A stretch of 39,819 nucleotides of DNA from Sulfurovum sp. (GTDB taxonomy: Bacteria; Campylobacterota; Campylobacteria; Campylobacterales; Sulfurovaceae). The DNA lies in assembly GCA_027082955.1 (NCBI GenBank), contig JALWTA010000040.1, positions 1 to 39,819 of the forward strand, in the 5' to 3' direction. Shown piece after piece: positions 17,115-25,813 of this stretch. The translations under genes were made by a program, and so were the position numbers. Numbering within the stretch: position 1 is the stretch's first letter; each line of letters begins with the position of its first letter. The notes under the pieces were generated by a model. The model did no database searches. It saw only the letters and a list, made by a program, of their open reading frames with translations, and was not told the origin of the DNA.

Positions 17115-17135
17115 TTTTACAAAAAAGGATGCTGT

Positions 17136-17753
17136 ATCAAAGGGTTCATACTGCAGGTTCGTAAAGCCAAAAATGAAGACTCCATTGCAACAGTGCTCAC
17201 ACGTGAACATATCCGTACCTACTACCGTTTTTTCGGAGCACGGCACTCTATTTTGCAGCTTGGGAACCTTGTTGACTTCGAAGTGGAGGGAGAAGATGGA
17301 CGATTTTTACCGCGTATGCGTTCACTCTCACACATTGGATTTCCATGGCTCTTTGAGAGAAACCGTCTGATGCTTTGGCACAATTTCATCCAGAAGTTTG
17401 AACCGCATCTCAAAGATGCTGATGAGATCGACCCGTTCTATTTTGATCTTTTGCTGGATGCTGCAAAAAAATGGGGCAAACAAAATCCCAAACGTATTGT
17501 CTGTGAAAGCTATCTGGCACTTCTGCATTTTGAGGGGAGACTTTACCCTGATACAGAGTGTTATATATGTGAACAGCGCATCGAGGAAGATATTGCCCTG
17601 ATGCAGGCATTCAAACCGGCTCATCCTGAATGCATCTATGCACCATCGCTACCAACCAAGAAAATACTCGATTTTTTCAAAAACAGAAAAACAGTCTTTT
17701 TGGACGACCATGAAGTAGAAATAGTGTTTGATACAGTGATGAAAGGATTTTAA
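17136..17753 (+). CDS. recO: DNA repair/recombination protein RecO, Campylobacterota type, apparent AUC start
   Basis: About 205 residues, the short RecO type of this phylum. The protein reads (start)KGFILQVRKAKNEDSIATVL, then YYRFFGARHSILQLGN, KDADEIDPFYFDLLLDAAKKW and SYLALLHFEGRLY, with CYIC near the end. RecO loads RecA with RecF/RecR at gaps and anneals single strands. The family starts M-x-G-[YF]-I-L, which lines up with ATC at 17136; AAGGA sits 6 bp before it. There is no in-frame ATG, and the first GTG (17193) would remove 19 residues of the OB-fold strand. ATG at 17129 is in another frame and soon stops. The start is therefore ATC, or there is a sequence error. Confidence 0.82.
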   Translation: MKGFILQVRKAKNEDSIATVLTREHIRTYYRFFGARHSILQLGNLVDFEVEGEDGRFLPRMRSLSHIGFPWLFERNRLMLWHNFIQKFEPHLKDADEIDPFYFDLLLDAAKKWGKQNPKRIVCESYLALLHFEGRLYPDTECYICEQRIEEDIALMQAFKPAHPECIYAPSLPTKKILDFFKNRKTVFLDDHEVEIVFDTVMKGF

Positions 17754-17807
17754 TGATGGTTTTTAGGAAAATTAAGTTATGCTTTCTTGATAAATTTAAA
17801 GGAAATA

Positions 17808-17987
17808 ATGACAATGAAAAGCTTTTTTTACCTCATCACAGCTTCTATCCTCTTCACCGGATGTACAAATTTGACATTCCAATCTGGAGATACTGCACCA
17901 AAGACAGAACATGACAAAATCATTTACAATCAGCAGCAGGCACTGAAAGACCAGCAACAAGCTGCTATCGATAATTATCGTTACTGA
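17808..17987 (+). CDS. Small lipoprotein
   Basis: A 59-residue protein (MTMKSFF...) or 57 residues from ATG 17814. It begins with a lipoprotein signal ending in ASILFTGC; the Cys would be acylated and anchor the protein. The mature part is a short, Gln-rich, charged tail with QQQALKDQQQAAIDNYRY. AAGGA lies upstream of 17808. Function unknown. It follows recO by 54 bp and is followed directly by a strong terminator. Confidence 0.75.
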   Translation: MTMKSFFYLITASILFTGCTNLTFQSGDTAPKTEHDKIIYNQQQALKDQQQAAIDNYRY

Positions 17988-18003
17988 CTTTTATCAATAC
18001 ATA

Positions 18004-18028
18004 AAGCGTAAAGTGTTTACGCTTTTTT
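18004..18028 (+). terminator. Strong intrinsic terminator between the small lipoprotein and YjdM genes
   Basis: AAGCGTAAA-GTG-TTTACGCTT is a perfect 9-bp stem with a 3-nt loop, continuing into a run of six T. It ends plus-strand transcription from recO and the lipoprotein gene. Its right half contains the minus-strand stop codon of the YjdM gene, so it may act weakly in both directions. Confidence 0.85.
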
Positions 18029-18361
18029 CACAAATTCCTGCTTAAGCTTGATCGCTCCGACTCCGGGGACTTTACAGTCGATATTGTGACCATCATTGCC
18101 TTCAACCAAACGGATACCTTTAATCTTCGTACCTACTTTGATACCGCCGCTGCTGCCTTTGACCTTGAGATCTTTGATGACTGTTACCGTATCACCATCT
18201 TGGAGGATATTGCCATTGGCGTCTTTGACCACCAACCCTTCTTCTGCCTCCTCGGCTTCATTTTTACTCCATTCGTATGCACACTCCGGACAGATATAGA
18301 GATCGCCGTCCTCATAAGTATACTCGCTGCCGCATTTTGGACAATTTGGGATATTTTCCAT
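18017..18361 (-). CDS. YjdM/PhnA-like zinc ribbon protein
   Basis: A 114-residue protein. The N-terminal zinc ribbon has CPKC at residues 7-10 and CPEC near 24-27, followed by the acidic linker, and then the SH3-like PhnA domain with [25 protein letters not shown] and [21 protein letters not shown]. This is the YjdM family, long misnamed an alkylphosphonate uptake protein; its cellular role is not settled. AAAGGAAACAGTC precedes the ATG. Confidence 0.92.
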   Translation of the reverse strand: MENIPNCPKCGSEYTYEDGDLYICPECAYEWSKNEAEEAEEGLVVKDANGNILQDGDTVTVIKDLKVKGSSGGIKVGTKIKGIRLVEGNDGHNIDCKVPGVGAIKLKQEFVKKA

Positions 18362-18503
18362 GACTGTTTCCTTTCTAAAAGTTGTAGGCGTATTTTACTC
18401 TTCTATGTTTAAAGGGCACTTCTAATAACCCCAGACATGCATAACATTGCAAAAGATGAGTACGGCAGAACGATCTTTCATAAAATGCTTGCAATAGATA
18501 TCG

Positions 18504-20375
18504 TTACACTACATAGGCAGCATAAGCATCTTTATTTACAGGCTTTGAGAAAAGATATCCCTGATAGATATCACATGATTTGTCTGCAAGATACTTTCGC
18601 TGATACTCATGCTCAACCCCTTCGGCAACCACTTTCATATTCAGTGTTTTCCCCATAGCAATGATCGTATCGAGCAGGATATTTCGATCACCGTTTTCCG
18701 GGATCGCATCAACAAAGGCTTTATCGATTTTAAGTTCATCAATAGAGAGTTTGTCAAGATAGGAGAGCGTTGAATAACCTGTACCAAAATCATCCAGCGA
18801 GATACCGACATTGAGTGACTTGATATCGTTGAGCTTCTTTGCCATCTCGTTTTTGTTCTCCATCATAATGCTTTCGGTAAGTTCAATAGAGAGCTGACTT
18901 CCGTCTACACCATGTTTTTGCAGTGCTTCTTTGATCACACCATACATGTCTTCATGCTGAAACTGGCGGATGGAGATATTGATAGAGAGTTTCAGTCTTT
19001 TGTCCGGATTGAGCCGGTTGAACCATGCAATCGATCGGCATGCTTCATCGATCACCCATCGTCCAAGTTTCAAGATAAGACCGGTATTTTCCGCAAGATC
19101 AATAAATTTGTCTGGATAGATCAGTCCCATCTCCGGATGCTGCCACCGTACCAATGCTTCTGCAGCAATTACTTCATTGTTTGAAAGCAGCACCTTGGGC
19201 TGATAGTGAAAGAGAAACTCTCCTTTTTCAAGCCCTTCTGCCATATCCTGAATCAGATTCATTTCGGTATGGACATAGCGGTTGAAGTCTTTCTGAAAAA
19301 AGGTGAAGTTGTTGCGTCCGCTGCTTTTTGATTTGTACATTGCGATATCGGCATTTTTCATCAGGTCAATCATACTTTTACCGTCATCAGGATAGAGAGC
19401 CACACCGATGCTCGCAGATATCTTGAGTTCATAACCTTTGATATCCCATGGGGTAGATATCACCTCCATGACTTCATGAATCTTCACTGCAATATCATCA
19501 CTCTCGATATGTTTGTGGATAATAACAAATTCATCTCCTCCGATACGTGCAAAAATATCATACGGATTTAATATCTCCCGAATACCGTTTGCCACTTTTT
19601 GAAGCAGTTCATCTCCCACATCATGTCCCAACGTATCATTGATATGCTTGAAGTAATCCAAATCAATGAATACCACAGCAAACTTTTCCCCTTTACGGTA
19701 GTTTTCAAGCAAGAGTTTTTCCATCTGTACTTCGAGATGCAGTCGATTGGAAATACCTGTCAGCGCATCATAGTAAAGCATATTGGAGATTTTGTGTTTT
19801 GTTTTGTAATATTCTGTCACATCCCGTACAATTCCTTCTATTTCCATCAGTTCATCAAACTCACCAAAAACCGGAAATTCCGTAATCTCCAAATACCTTT
19901 CTCTACCTTTTTCGTCTTTGAGACTAATCTCATAGGGTATGTTGTATCCATACTCGGTCGTCAGCAGTCTGCTTTCAAGGTCACAACGCAGACCGTACAT
20001 AAAATATGTACTGTATTTCTCTATAAATTCCTGATTGCTAAATCCAAGCATATCTTCTACAGATTCACTCACAGAAATAAACTGCCCATCTCTGTTTTTG
20101 GTATAGAAGAAATAATAAGGCTGTAGATTTAAGAGAAGTTTTTTATATTTCTCTTCCGTTGTACTCAACTTCTTATTTGAACGATTTAAAAAAGACTGAT
20201 ACAGGCGTTTTGAACCTCTGGCAGAAAGCGCAAGCATCTTTTCACACTCTATCCTGTCTTGCTCCGCCTTTTCATACGTTTTGTTGACTGCATCAAGAAA
20301 AGCAGCCGCTTGAAGTTCATCCATAGAACCTTTGAAACCAACATTATAAAGCTGATATTTCAGAAGAGCGTTCAT
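18504..20375 (-). CDS. PAS-GGDEF-EAL protein, c-di-GMP signalling
   Basis: A 623-residue cytoplasmic protein. An N-terminal coiled-coil region (about 1-75) is followed by a PAS domain (about 80-195, FFYTKNRDGQFISVSESVEDMLG). The GGDEF domain (about 200-360) has an intact ARIGGDEFVII. The EAL domain (about 375-615) has EALVRWQHPE, NISIRQFQ, SIELTESIMM, SLDDFGTGYSTLSYL and IDKAFVD, so phosphodiesterase residues look complete. The inhibitory RxxD site before GGDEF reads NPYD, so product inhibition is probably lost. Either activity could dominate. It is a single gene whose start lies about 120 bp after the ScsD-like gene. Confidence 0.93.
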   Translation of the reverse strand: MNALLKYQLYNVGFKGSMDELQAAAFLDAVNKTYEKAEQDRIECEKMLALSARGSKRLYQSFLNRSNKKLSTTEEKYKKLLLNLQPYYFFYTKNRDGQFISVSESVEDMLGFSNQEFIEKYSTYFMYGLRCDLESRLLTTEYGYNIPYEISLKDEKGRERYLEITEFPVFGEFDELMEIEGIVRDVTEYYKTKHKISNMLYYDALTGISNRLHLEVQMEKLLLENYRKGEKFAVVFIDLDYFKHINDTLGHDVGDELLQKVANGIREILNPYDIFARIGGDEFVIIHKHIESDDIAVKIHEVMEVISTPWDIKGYELKISASIGVALYPDDGKSMIDLMKNADIAMYKSKSSGRNNFTFFQKDFNRYVHTEMNLIQDMAEGLEKGEFLFHYQPKVLLSNNEVIAAEALVRWQHPEMGLIYPDKFIDLAENTGLILKLGRWVIDEACRSIAWFNRLNPDKRLKLSINISIRQFQHEDMYGVIKEALQKHGVDGSQLSIELTESIMMENKNEMAKKLNDIKSLNVGISLDDFGTGYSTLSYLDKLSIDELKIDKAFVDAIPENGDRNILLDTIIAMGKTLNMKVVAEGVEHEYQRKYLADKSCDIYQGYLFSKPVNKDAYAAYVV

Positions 20376-20492
20376 GGCACATACCTACACATTTAAGAGT
20401 TAAAGTGATGACTTTTTATACTCTAACGCAGTATTATCTGTAAAATATATAATTTCACACCATAAAAAGGGATTTGTAGAGGAAAACAAAGA

Positions 20493-20999
20493 TTACTGCA
20501 GTATTTTCATACGTGCCATAAATCCAGCAGTGGTTGTATAACCCGTCTCTGTAAAACGCAGTTTGCCATCACTGTCAAAGATAAAACTGGTAGGAAATAC
20601 ACTCACATGATAACGTGCTGCCAAGCTGCCTTCCGGATCGTTGATAACACGGTAACTCAATTTGTGTTCGCGCATATACTTTTGTACCGCTTTGCTGCTT
20701 CCGGAATTGACCGCTACGGTGATTACTTCATACGATTTGGCAAGTGTGTCGATATTGGATGCTTCTGCCCGACATACAGGGCACCATGTACCCCAAAAAT
20801 GCAGTATCACCGGTCTGCCTTTGGGCACATGGTACGGTGTGCCATCCAGCAATGTAACAGACGGTAGATAAAGATGCTCACTCTCTAGTTTTGGGGCACG
20901 CAGATAGTTGATGATATTTGAGGCGACAAAAACGATCACCAATCCAAGCACGATTTCCTTGAGATAATGTTTCCATCTATTCTGTTTTTGTTCTCTCAT
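20493..20999 (-). CDS. Membrane-anchored thioredoxin-like disulfide oxidoreductase (ScsD/TlpA type)
   Basis: A 168-residue protein with one N-terminal membrane anchor (EIVLGLVIVFVASNIINYL) and a periplasmic thioredoxin domain. The active site is HFWGTWCPVCRAE and the cis-Pro loop is VSVFPTSFIFD. WCPVC is characteristic of the ScsD-like 'protein disulfide oxidoreductase' group. It is expected to handle periplasmic protein thiols or copper-stressed proteins. It starts 8 bp after the fructosamine-kinase gene and is cotranscribed with it. Confidence 0.85.
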   Translation of the reverse strand: MREQKQNRWKHYLKEIVLGLVIVFVASNIINYLRAPKLESEHLYLPSVTLLDGTPYHVPKGRPVILHFWGTWCPVCRAEASNIDTLAKSYEVITVAVNSGSSKAVQKYMREHKLSYRVINDPEGSLAARYHVSVFPTSFIFDSDGKLRFTETGYTTTAGFMARMKILQ

Positions 21000-21007
21000 G
21001 CTCTCTC

Positions 21008-21862
21008 CTACGCTTTAAGTTTCTCAAGACACCCTCTCAGCCCGCCGCTGTATGCCTCGCCATAGAGTGCTATATGTACAAGATAATAGTAGATCTGATA
21101 GAGCGGTACTTTAACACTCTCAAAATCATCACTGAACGGATGGATCTGTTTATAGCAACTAAAGAATGTTTCACCAAAGGTATTGAACATCCGGATAAAT
21201 GCCAAATCCACCTCTTTATCACCAAAATAGATCGCAGGATCGATCAAGACTGCACCGTTTTTGGTAAACAAAACATTACCGCTCCACAGGTCTCCATGAA
21301 TCAGTGACGGGGTAATCTTCGACATATTTATGCGGGTATATAGCTTGCTGCAGAGCGTCTCAAGCCGCACAAGCAGTGCTTTGGAAAGCACCCCTTTGTC
21401 GTAACATATCTTTGCCATAGGCATCACCCGCATCTGGGCATAAAAGAGTGCCCAGTGGTATTGTGTCTGCTCATTCTTCTGCTCGAATGGTCCTATGGTT
21501 GTATCGTACCAGTAGCCGTACATACGGGCATCGTTGGTAATACTGTGCAGTGCTGCAAGCGTTTTGGCTGCCATCTCTTCTTTCCTCTGTACGCCCAGCC
21601 TCTCCTCTTTGATATATGTCATGAGAAGATGGCTTGGAGAGACATCAATGACTTGGGGTACCGCTATGCCATATTGTTGAATATCTCTTAACATATCGGC
21701 TTCTGTTTGAAGTTTGGGTGAAGGGTCTGAGGTTTTTACAACACATCTACGCGTAGGTGTTGTAAGTGTATAGATATCCCCGATCTGCCCCCGTGTCAGA
21801 TAGCTGCTCTCGATGATCTCTTCATCCAGCACTTCGGACAACGCCTCTATATCCAAAGACAC
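21008..21862 (-). CDS. Fructosamine kinase family protein
   Basis: A 284-residue aminoglycoside-phosphotransferase-fold kinase. Visible motifs are LTRGQIGDIYTL (nucleotide-binding loop), CVVKTS (Lys), LIHGDLWSGNVLF (catalytic loop Asp) and LIDPAIYFGDKEVDLAFIRMF (metal-binding Asp), the last two diagnostic of the fructosamine-3-kinase family. These enzymes phosphorylate glycated lysines or ribulosamines for repair. The start is GTG at 21862 behind GGAGG. It leads a two-gene unit with the ScsD-like thioredoxin. Confidence 0.9.
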   Translation of the reverse strand: MSLDIEALSEVLDEEIIESSYLTRGQIGDIYTLTTPTRRCVVKTSDPSPKLQTEADMLRDIQQYGIAVPQVIDVSPSHLLMTYIKEERLGVQRKEEMAAKTLAALHSITNDARMYGYWYDTTIGPFEQKNEQTQYHWALFYAQMRVMPMAKICYDKGVLSKALLVRLETLCSKLYTRINMSKITPSLIHGDLWSGNVLFTKNGAVLIDPAIYFGDKEVDLAFIRMFNTFGETFFSCYKQIHPFSDDFESVKVPLYQIYYYLVHIALYGEAYSGGLRGCLEKLKA

Positions 21863-21914
21863 TGCCTACCTCCATCTTATTTTCTCATAGTGTACCATAT
21901 AGAGCTTTTTTTGT

Positions 21915-21920
21915 TATAAT
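21915..21920 (+). promoter_or_regulatory. -10 box of the ABC importer operon
   Basis: A TATAAT hexamer lies 30 bp before the first gene of the operon, inside GTTATAATTATC. The surrounding AT-rich dyad vaguely resembles half of a Fur box, but the match is weak and I do not claim iron control. Confidence 0.4.
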
Positions 21921-21949
21921 TATCCATCTTCCAAATTCAGGAGTTTGCG

Positions 21950-22588
21950 ATGATCTTACGTACATTGACAACTGTTCTCCTCTTTCTCTCTCTGCTTAAC
22001 GCCGCAGAATACCGAAGAGATTTTGAAAATACCGCTCCTGGCAAACTGCCCAAAGGCTGGATAGTCGAAGCTACCCATGCAGGAAGCCGCACAGCACAGT
22101 GGCACGTTACCCTTGATGCGACACGTCCAAAGTCCCAACAGCACGTGCTAACACTCACAGAGTCCGGTAACAGTATGTTCAACCTCTGCTACGATCCTGA
22201 CATTCGTATGAAAGATGGTCGTATCAGCGTACTGTTTCATGCCAACCGTGGACGCATAGACCAGGGTGGTGGGATCATGTGGCGTGTACAGGATGGTAAC
22301 AACTACTATGTCGCACGTTTTAATCCACTGGAGGATAACTTCCGTTTCTACTCCGTCATACAGGCACAGCGTCATCTCATCTGCACCAATGACAATGTGC
22401 ATCTATCCAAAGGATGGCATCGCATGACGATCGAACAGGAGGGTAAGCGTTTTAAAGGCTTTATAGACGGCAGACAGATGCTCACCTGCGAAGATAAGCA
22501 GATTGACAAAATCGGTGCTGCCGGTGTCTGGACCAAAGCAGACGCAGCAACTTCATTTGATGACTTTGTGCTCAAAGGAAGACCGTGA
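21950..22588 (+). CDS. Secreted lectin-fold protein (DUF1080/LamG-like), first gene of an ABC importer operon
   Basis: A 212-residue protein with a signal peptide (ILRTLTTVLLFLSLLNA). The rest looks like a concanavalin-type beta sandwich of the 3-keto-disaccharide hydrolase (DUF1080) kind: YRRDFENTAPGKLPKGW, GGGIMWRVQDGNNYYVARFNP, GWHRMTIEQEGKRFKGFIDG and a final SFDDFVLKG strand. Catalytic activity is not evident. It is translationally coupled to the substrate-binding protein (TGA overlaps GTG), so a role near the importer is likely. A good ribosome site (AGGAG) precedes the ATG. Confidence 0.7.
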   Translation: MILRTLTTVLLFLSLLNAAEYRRDFENTAPGKLPKGWIVEATHAGSRTAQWHVTLDATRPKSQQHVLTLTESGNSMFNLCYDPDIRMKDGRISVLFHANRGRIDQGGGIMWRVQDGNNYYVARFNPLEDNFRFYSVIQAQRHLICTNDNVHLSKGWHRMTIEQEGKRFKGFIDGRQMLTCEDKQIDKIGAAGVWTKADAATSFDDFVLKGRP

Positions 22589-23586
22589 AACGATACTTTA
22601 CAGCACTTCTTATACTCCTAATGCTTGCAGGATGCAGCAAAAAAGAGACACAGAGTGTTACCATCTATGTCTCCGAAGATCAGGTCTTCTCCGAGCCGAT
22701 ACTCAAAGCCTTTGAAAAAGAGACAGGCATCAAAGTCAATGCACTCTACGATACCGAAGAATCCAAGGGTACAGGAGTGATGAACCGCCTCATCGCAGAG
22801 CGATCCCACCCTCAAGCCGATATCTACTGGGCAAACGAGCCGATCCGTGCCGAAGTCCTAAAATCCAAAGGCATCCTCACACCCTACAGCAGCCCCAATG
22901 CCAAAACGATCGATCCAAGATACAAAGACCCCGATGGTATGTGGACGGGCTTTTCTGCACGTATCCGCCTCTTTATCGTACATAACGGCATCGCAAGGGA
23001 GCCGCAAAGACTCTATGACTATATAGATCCACACTTCAAAGGCAAAGCGGTCATCGCCAATCCGCTCTTTGGCTCCACCGCTACGCACATCGCCGCACTC
23101 TTTACGCTGCTTGGCAACAGCAAAGCCAAAACATTCTTAAACGGTCTCAAGCAAAATCGTGTTGCCATCTCCACCAGTAACGGTGAGAGTGCCGATCTTG
23201 TTGCCAAGGGAGATGATGATTTTGCGCTTGTAGACAGTGACGATGCCGTAAGCCGCATACGCTCAGGAGCAGCCGTACATATTGTCTACCCCGATCAGCA
23301 AGATGACGGCATGGGCGTACTCGTCATCCCCAATACCGTTATGCTTATCAAACATGCCCCACACCCCAAAGCTGCCAAAAAACTCATCGACTATCTGCTT
23401 AGCCGAAAAGTTGAAGCGGCACTTGCCAAAGCCGACTGTGCACAGATCCCGCTGCATCCGGGAGTACCCAAACCTGCTGCACTCAAGCCGCTCGATCAGC
23501 TCAAAGTGATGCCGGTCGATTATGCCAAAGTGGCAAAAGAACTCACCAAGATCACGCCACTGCTAAGTGCATGGGGCAGCAAATAG
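22585..23586 (+). CDS. ABC importer substrate-binding lipoprotein, ferric-binding-like fold
   Basis: A 333-residue lipoprotein with lipobox LLMLAGC. The type II periplasmic binding fold is clear: VTIYVSEDQVFSEPILKAFEKETGIKV, ADIYWANEP, GKAVIANPLFGSTATHIAAL and PHPKAAKKLIDYLLS. The group is usually annotated as Fe(III)-binding. However, in the place where FbpA-type proteins carry paired tyrosine ligands this one reads DFALVDSDDAVSRI, without tyrosines, so iron may not be the ligand. GTG start overlapping the previous stop. Confidence 0.85.
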   Translation: MKRYFTALLILLMLAGCSKKETQSVTIYVSEDQVFSEPILKAFEKETGIKVNALYDTEESKGTGVMNRLIAERSHPQADIYWANEPIRAEVLKSKGILTPYSSPNAKTIDPRYKDPDGMWTGFSARIRLFIVHNGIAREPQRLYDYIDPHFKGKAVIANPLFGSTATHIAALFTLLGNSKAKTFLNGLKQNRVAISTSNGESADLVAKGDDDFALVDSDDAVSRIRSGAAVHIVYPDQQDDGMGVLVIPNTVMLIKHAPHPKAAKKLIDYLLSRKVEAALAKADCAQIPLHPGVPKPAALKPLDQLKVMPVDYAKVAKELTKITPLLSAWGSK

Positions 23587-25125
23587 ATGTCATATCAGCG
23601 TTTGCTTTTGGGATTGGCTGTTGGCATTGTGCTTCTTATGGGTGTTTTTCCGCTGCTCAAGATGCTCTACCTTGCCCTTGCATCTCTTTTAGGGGGAACG
23701 GCTATACTGCCTGATGGCACTTTGGAGGCAATGCTTCGTTCGCTCCTTTTGGCACTGGGTGTTGCAACAATCGCCACAATCTCAGGCACACTCATTGCCT
23801 TGCTGCTTGCCAAAACCACCCTCCCTTTCGCACCGCTTTGGCTGACACTTTTTAGTCTGCCGCTGCTGTTGCCACCCGAGATTGTTATACTCGGATGGAT
23901 CGATCTGCTCCCTTCACACACTCCTTTGAGCAAGCTGCTGCATACATCCGTAGGTGCAGCATGGATAGATACCACAATTTTTATGCCTGTAGCGATGCTG
24001 CTTGGCTTCTTTTTCCTTCGCCGCATCCCTGCTTCACTTGAGCTTGCTGCCCTCCTCTACACCGATGAAAAAGGAATGCTTCGCCATATCGATCTAACAC
24101 TCCTTAAACCGGTACTGATACTCTCTTTTCTGCTCATCTTTATTTTGGTACTCGGAGAGTACAGTGTCGCCAATGCACTGCATATACGGCTCTTTTCTGT
24201 TGTACTTTTTACCCGTTTCAGTGCCTTTTATGACTTTGAGGGGACACTGGTGATGAGCCTGCCGCTACTGCTTGTCGCCTTTGGGGTGATCATGCTTGAG
24301 CGTATAGCCATACAGCATACACACTTTGGGCAGATGCATCAGGAAACGCATCGCTGCCATATTGTACTTTCTCCTTTATCCAAAAGGCTTTGCATCCTGC
24401 TGCTTGCGGCTGCTGTGACACTGGTAACACTGTTGCCGCTTTGGGGGATCCTCGGTACGATCGACACAATTTCGCAGCTGTATAGAGCCTTGATAGAGGT
24501 ACAACACCCGCTGCTGCGCTCTTTGTTCTATGCCCTTGCAGGCGGTGCGGCAGTGACCTTTGCAGGACTCATTGTCGCACTGGCGCTCTATCTGAACAAA
24601 GCACGATACACCGGTCTACTTGAACACATTGGTCTCTTTCTTTTTATATTGCCCTCTATCATTATCGCCGTAGCATTGATCGGTTTTTATAACAGATCCG
24701 CTACTGAGTGGATCTACGCTTCTGTGCTGCTCATCCTGTTTGCCTACACGGCAAAGTATCTCATCCTTTCTGAGAAGCTCATCCATATCCGCTTGCAGCA
24801 GTTGCCAAAGAGCCTGAGTGAAGCGGCACTGGTACACGGTGCCACTCCCTTGCAGACCCTGCGTTACATCCTGCTGCCGCTGCTGCGAAGCATACTGATC
24901 GCCGCACTGCTTGTTGGTGCACTTTTTTGCCTGAGGGAAAGCACTTTTGCCATGCTGCTCCTGCCACCGGGGGATGCCACACTGCCGCTCTATCTTGCCA
25001 CACGCTCTGCAAACGGCGATGCCGGTCTCATCGCTGCGATGGCATTTTGGATGCTATTGGCAATCTCGGCACTTTTGGCACTGCTGCTCTATGTTGGTAC
25101 AAAACTATCAAGGAGAAGCCTGTGA
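23587..25125 (+). CDS. ABC importer permease, two-domain FbpB type
   Basis: A 512-residue membrane protein with about 12 helices, formed by two fused permease domains as in ferric-type importers. The second domain has a good EAA loop, SEAALVHGATPLQTLRYILLPLLRS. The first EAA loop (ELAALLYTDEKGMLRHIDLTLLKP) is degenerate and lacks the conserved Gly. ATG follows the binding-protein stop directly, and the end overlaps the ATPase start (GTGA). Confidence 0.92.
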   Translation: MSYQRLLLGLAVGIVLLMGVFPLLKMLYLALASLLGGTAILPDGTLEAMLRSLLLALGVATIATISGTLIALLLAKTTLPFAPLWLTLFSLPLLLPPEIVILGWIDLLPSHTPLSKLLHTSVGAAWIDTTIFMPVAMLLGFFFLRRIPASLELAALLYTDEKGMLRHIDLTLLKPVLILSFLLIFILVLGEYSVANALHIRLFSVVLFTRFSAFYDFEGTLVMSLPLLLVAFGVIMLERIAIQHTHFGQMHQETHRCHIVLSPLSKRLCILLLAAAVTLVTLLPLWGILGTIDTISQLYRALIEVQHPLLRSLFYALAGGAAVTFAGLIVALALYLNKARYTGLLEHIGLFLFILPSIIIAVALIGFYNRSATEWIYASVLLILFAYTAKYLILSEKLIHIRLQQLPKSLSEAALVHGATPLQTLRYILLPLLRSILIAALLVGALFCLRESTFAMLLLPPGDATLPLYLATRSANGDAGLIAAMAFWMLLAISALLALLLYVGTKLSRRSL

Positions 25126-25796
25126 TAGCATTCGAGAAGGTAGTACTGGGCTACGATACACATCCTGTACTTGAGATTTCCCATCTGCACATCACATCAA
25201 AAGAGCGGGTGGTCATCGTAGGCAGCTCAGGCAGCGGCAAAAGTACCCTGCTGCGTGCTGTAGCGGGATTTGAAGCACCGCTTGAAGGGTCTATCTTGCT
25301 GCAGGGGACGTGTGTGAGCAAAGCTGGCAGCATTGTGGTACCGCCCTACCGACGCGGCGTGGGGATGGTCTTTCAAGACTTGGCGCTCTGGCCGCACATG
25401 GATGTGGCAGAGAACATCACCTTCGGTCTCAAAATGCAGGGAATCCCCAAAACCCAACGTGACACACTTCTTGATGAAATGCTCAATACGATCGGACTTA
25501 CAGGCTACGCTTCCCGTACCATAGACACCCTCTCAGGCGGACAGCAGCAACGCGTAGCACTCGCACGCGCACTCATCACCAAGCCCAATATTTTGCTCAT
25601 GGATGAACCCCTCTCCAGTCTCGACAGCCAACGCAACCGCCAGCTTCGGGAGGAGATTGTCCGATTGCAAGAAACGTTTGGCTTTACCCTGCTCTATGTC
25701 ACCCACAATAACGAAGAGGCACAGGCTATCGCCACACGCATCCTCACGCTCAGACCAAAAGAAGACGGCAGCGGAGTACATGTGATAGAGGGGTAA
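25122..25796 (+). CDS. ABC importer ATPase, FbpC/PotA-like
   Basis: A 224-residue ATPase starting at GTG 25122, 6 bp after AGGAG; the longer open frame upstream is inside the permease gene. Walker A is GSSGSGKST, the Q loop is VFQDLALWPHMDV, the signature LSGGQQQRVALARAL, Walker B ILLMDEPLSSLD and the switch His is in YVTHNNEEA. It lacks the C-terminal TOBE domain of many importers of this class, so it is short. It drives the importer encoded just upstream. Confidence 0.93.
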   Translation: MIAFEKVVLGYDTHPVLEISHLHITSKERVVIVGSSGSGKSTLLRAVAGFEAPLEGSILLQGTCVSKAGSIVVPPYRRGVGMVFQDLALWPHMDVAENITFGLKMQGIPKTQRDTLLDEMLNTIGLTGYASRTIDTLSGGQQQRVALARALITKPNILLMDEPLSSLDSQRNRQLREEIVRLQETFGFTLLYVTHNNEEAQAIATRILTLRPKEDGSGVHVIEG

Positions 25797-25813
25797 TCTA
25801 TCAGACGCAATAC

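Noticed and set aside
18437-18658. A 73-codon plus-strand frame before and into the GGDEF-EAL gene
   Set aside because: Most of it is antisense to the EAL domain and there is no ribosome site; the first 20 codons look orderly but are not enough.
21905-21930. Fur box for the ABC importer operon
   Set aside because: Only part of the AT-rich dyad resembles a Fur site; the match is too weak to call.
24927-25121. A longer start for the ABC ATPase
   Set aside because: The extension lies within the permease coding region, and GTG 25122 has an ideal ribosome site and gives the normal N-terminus.
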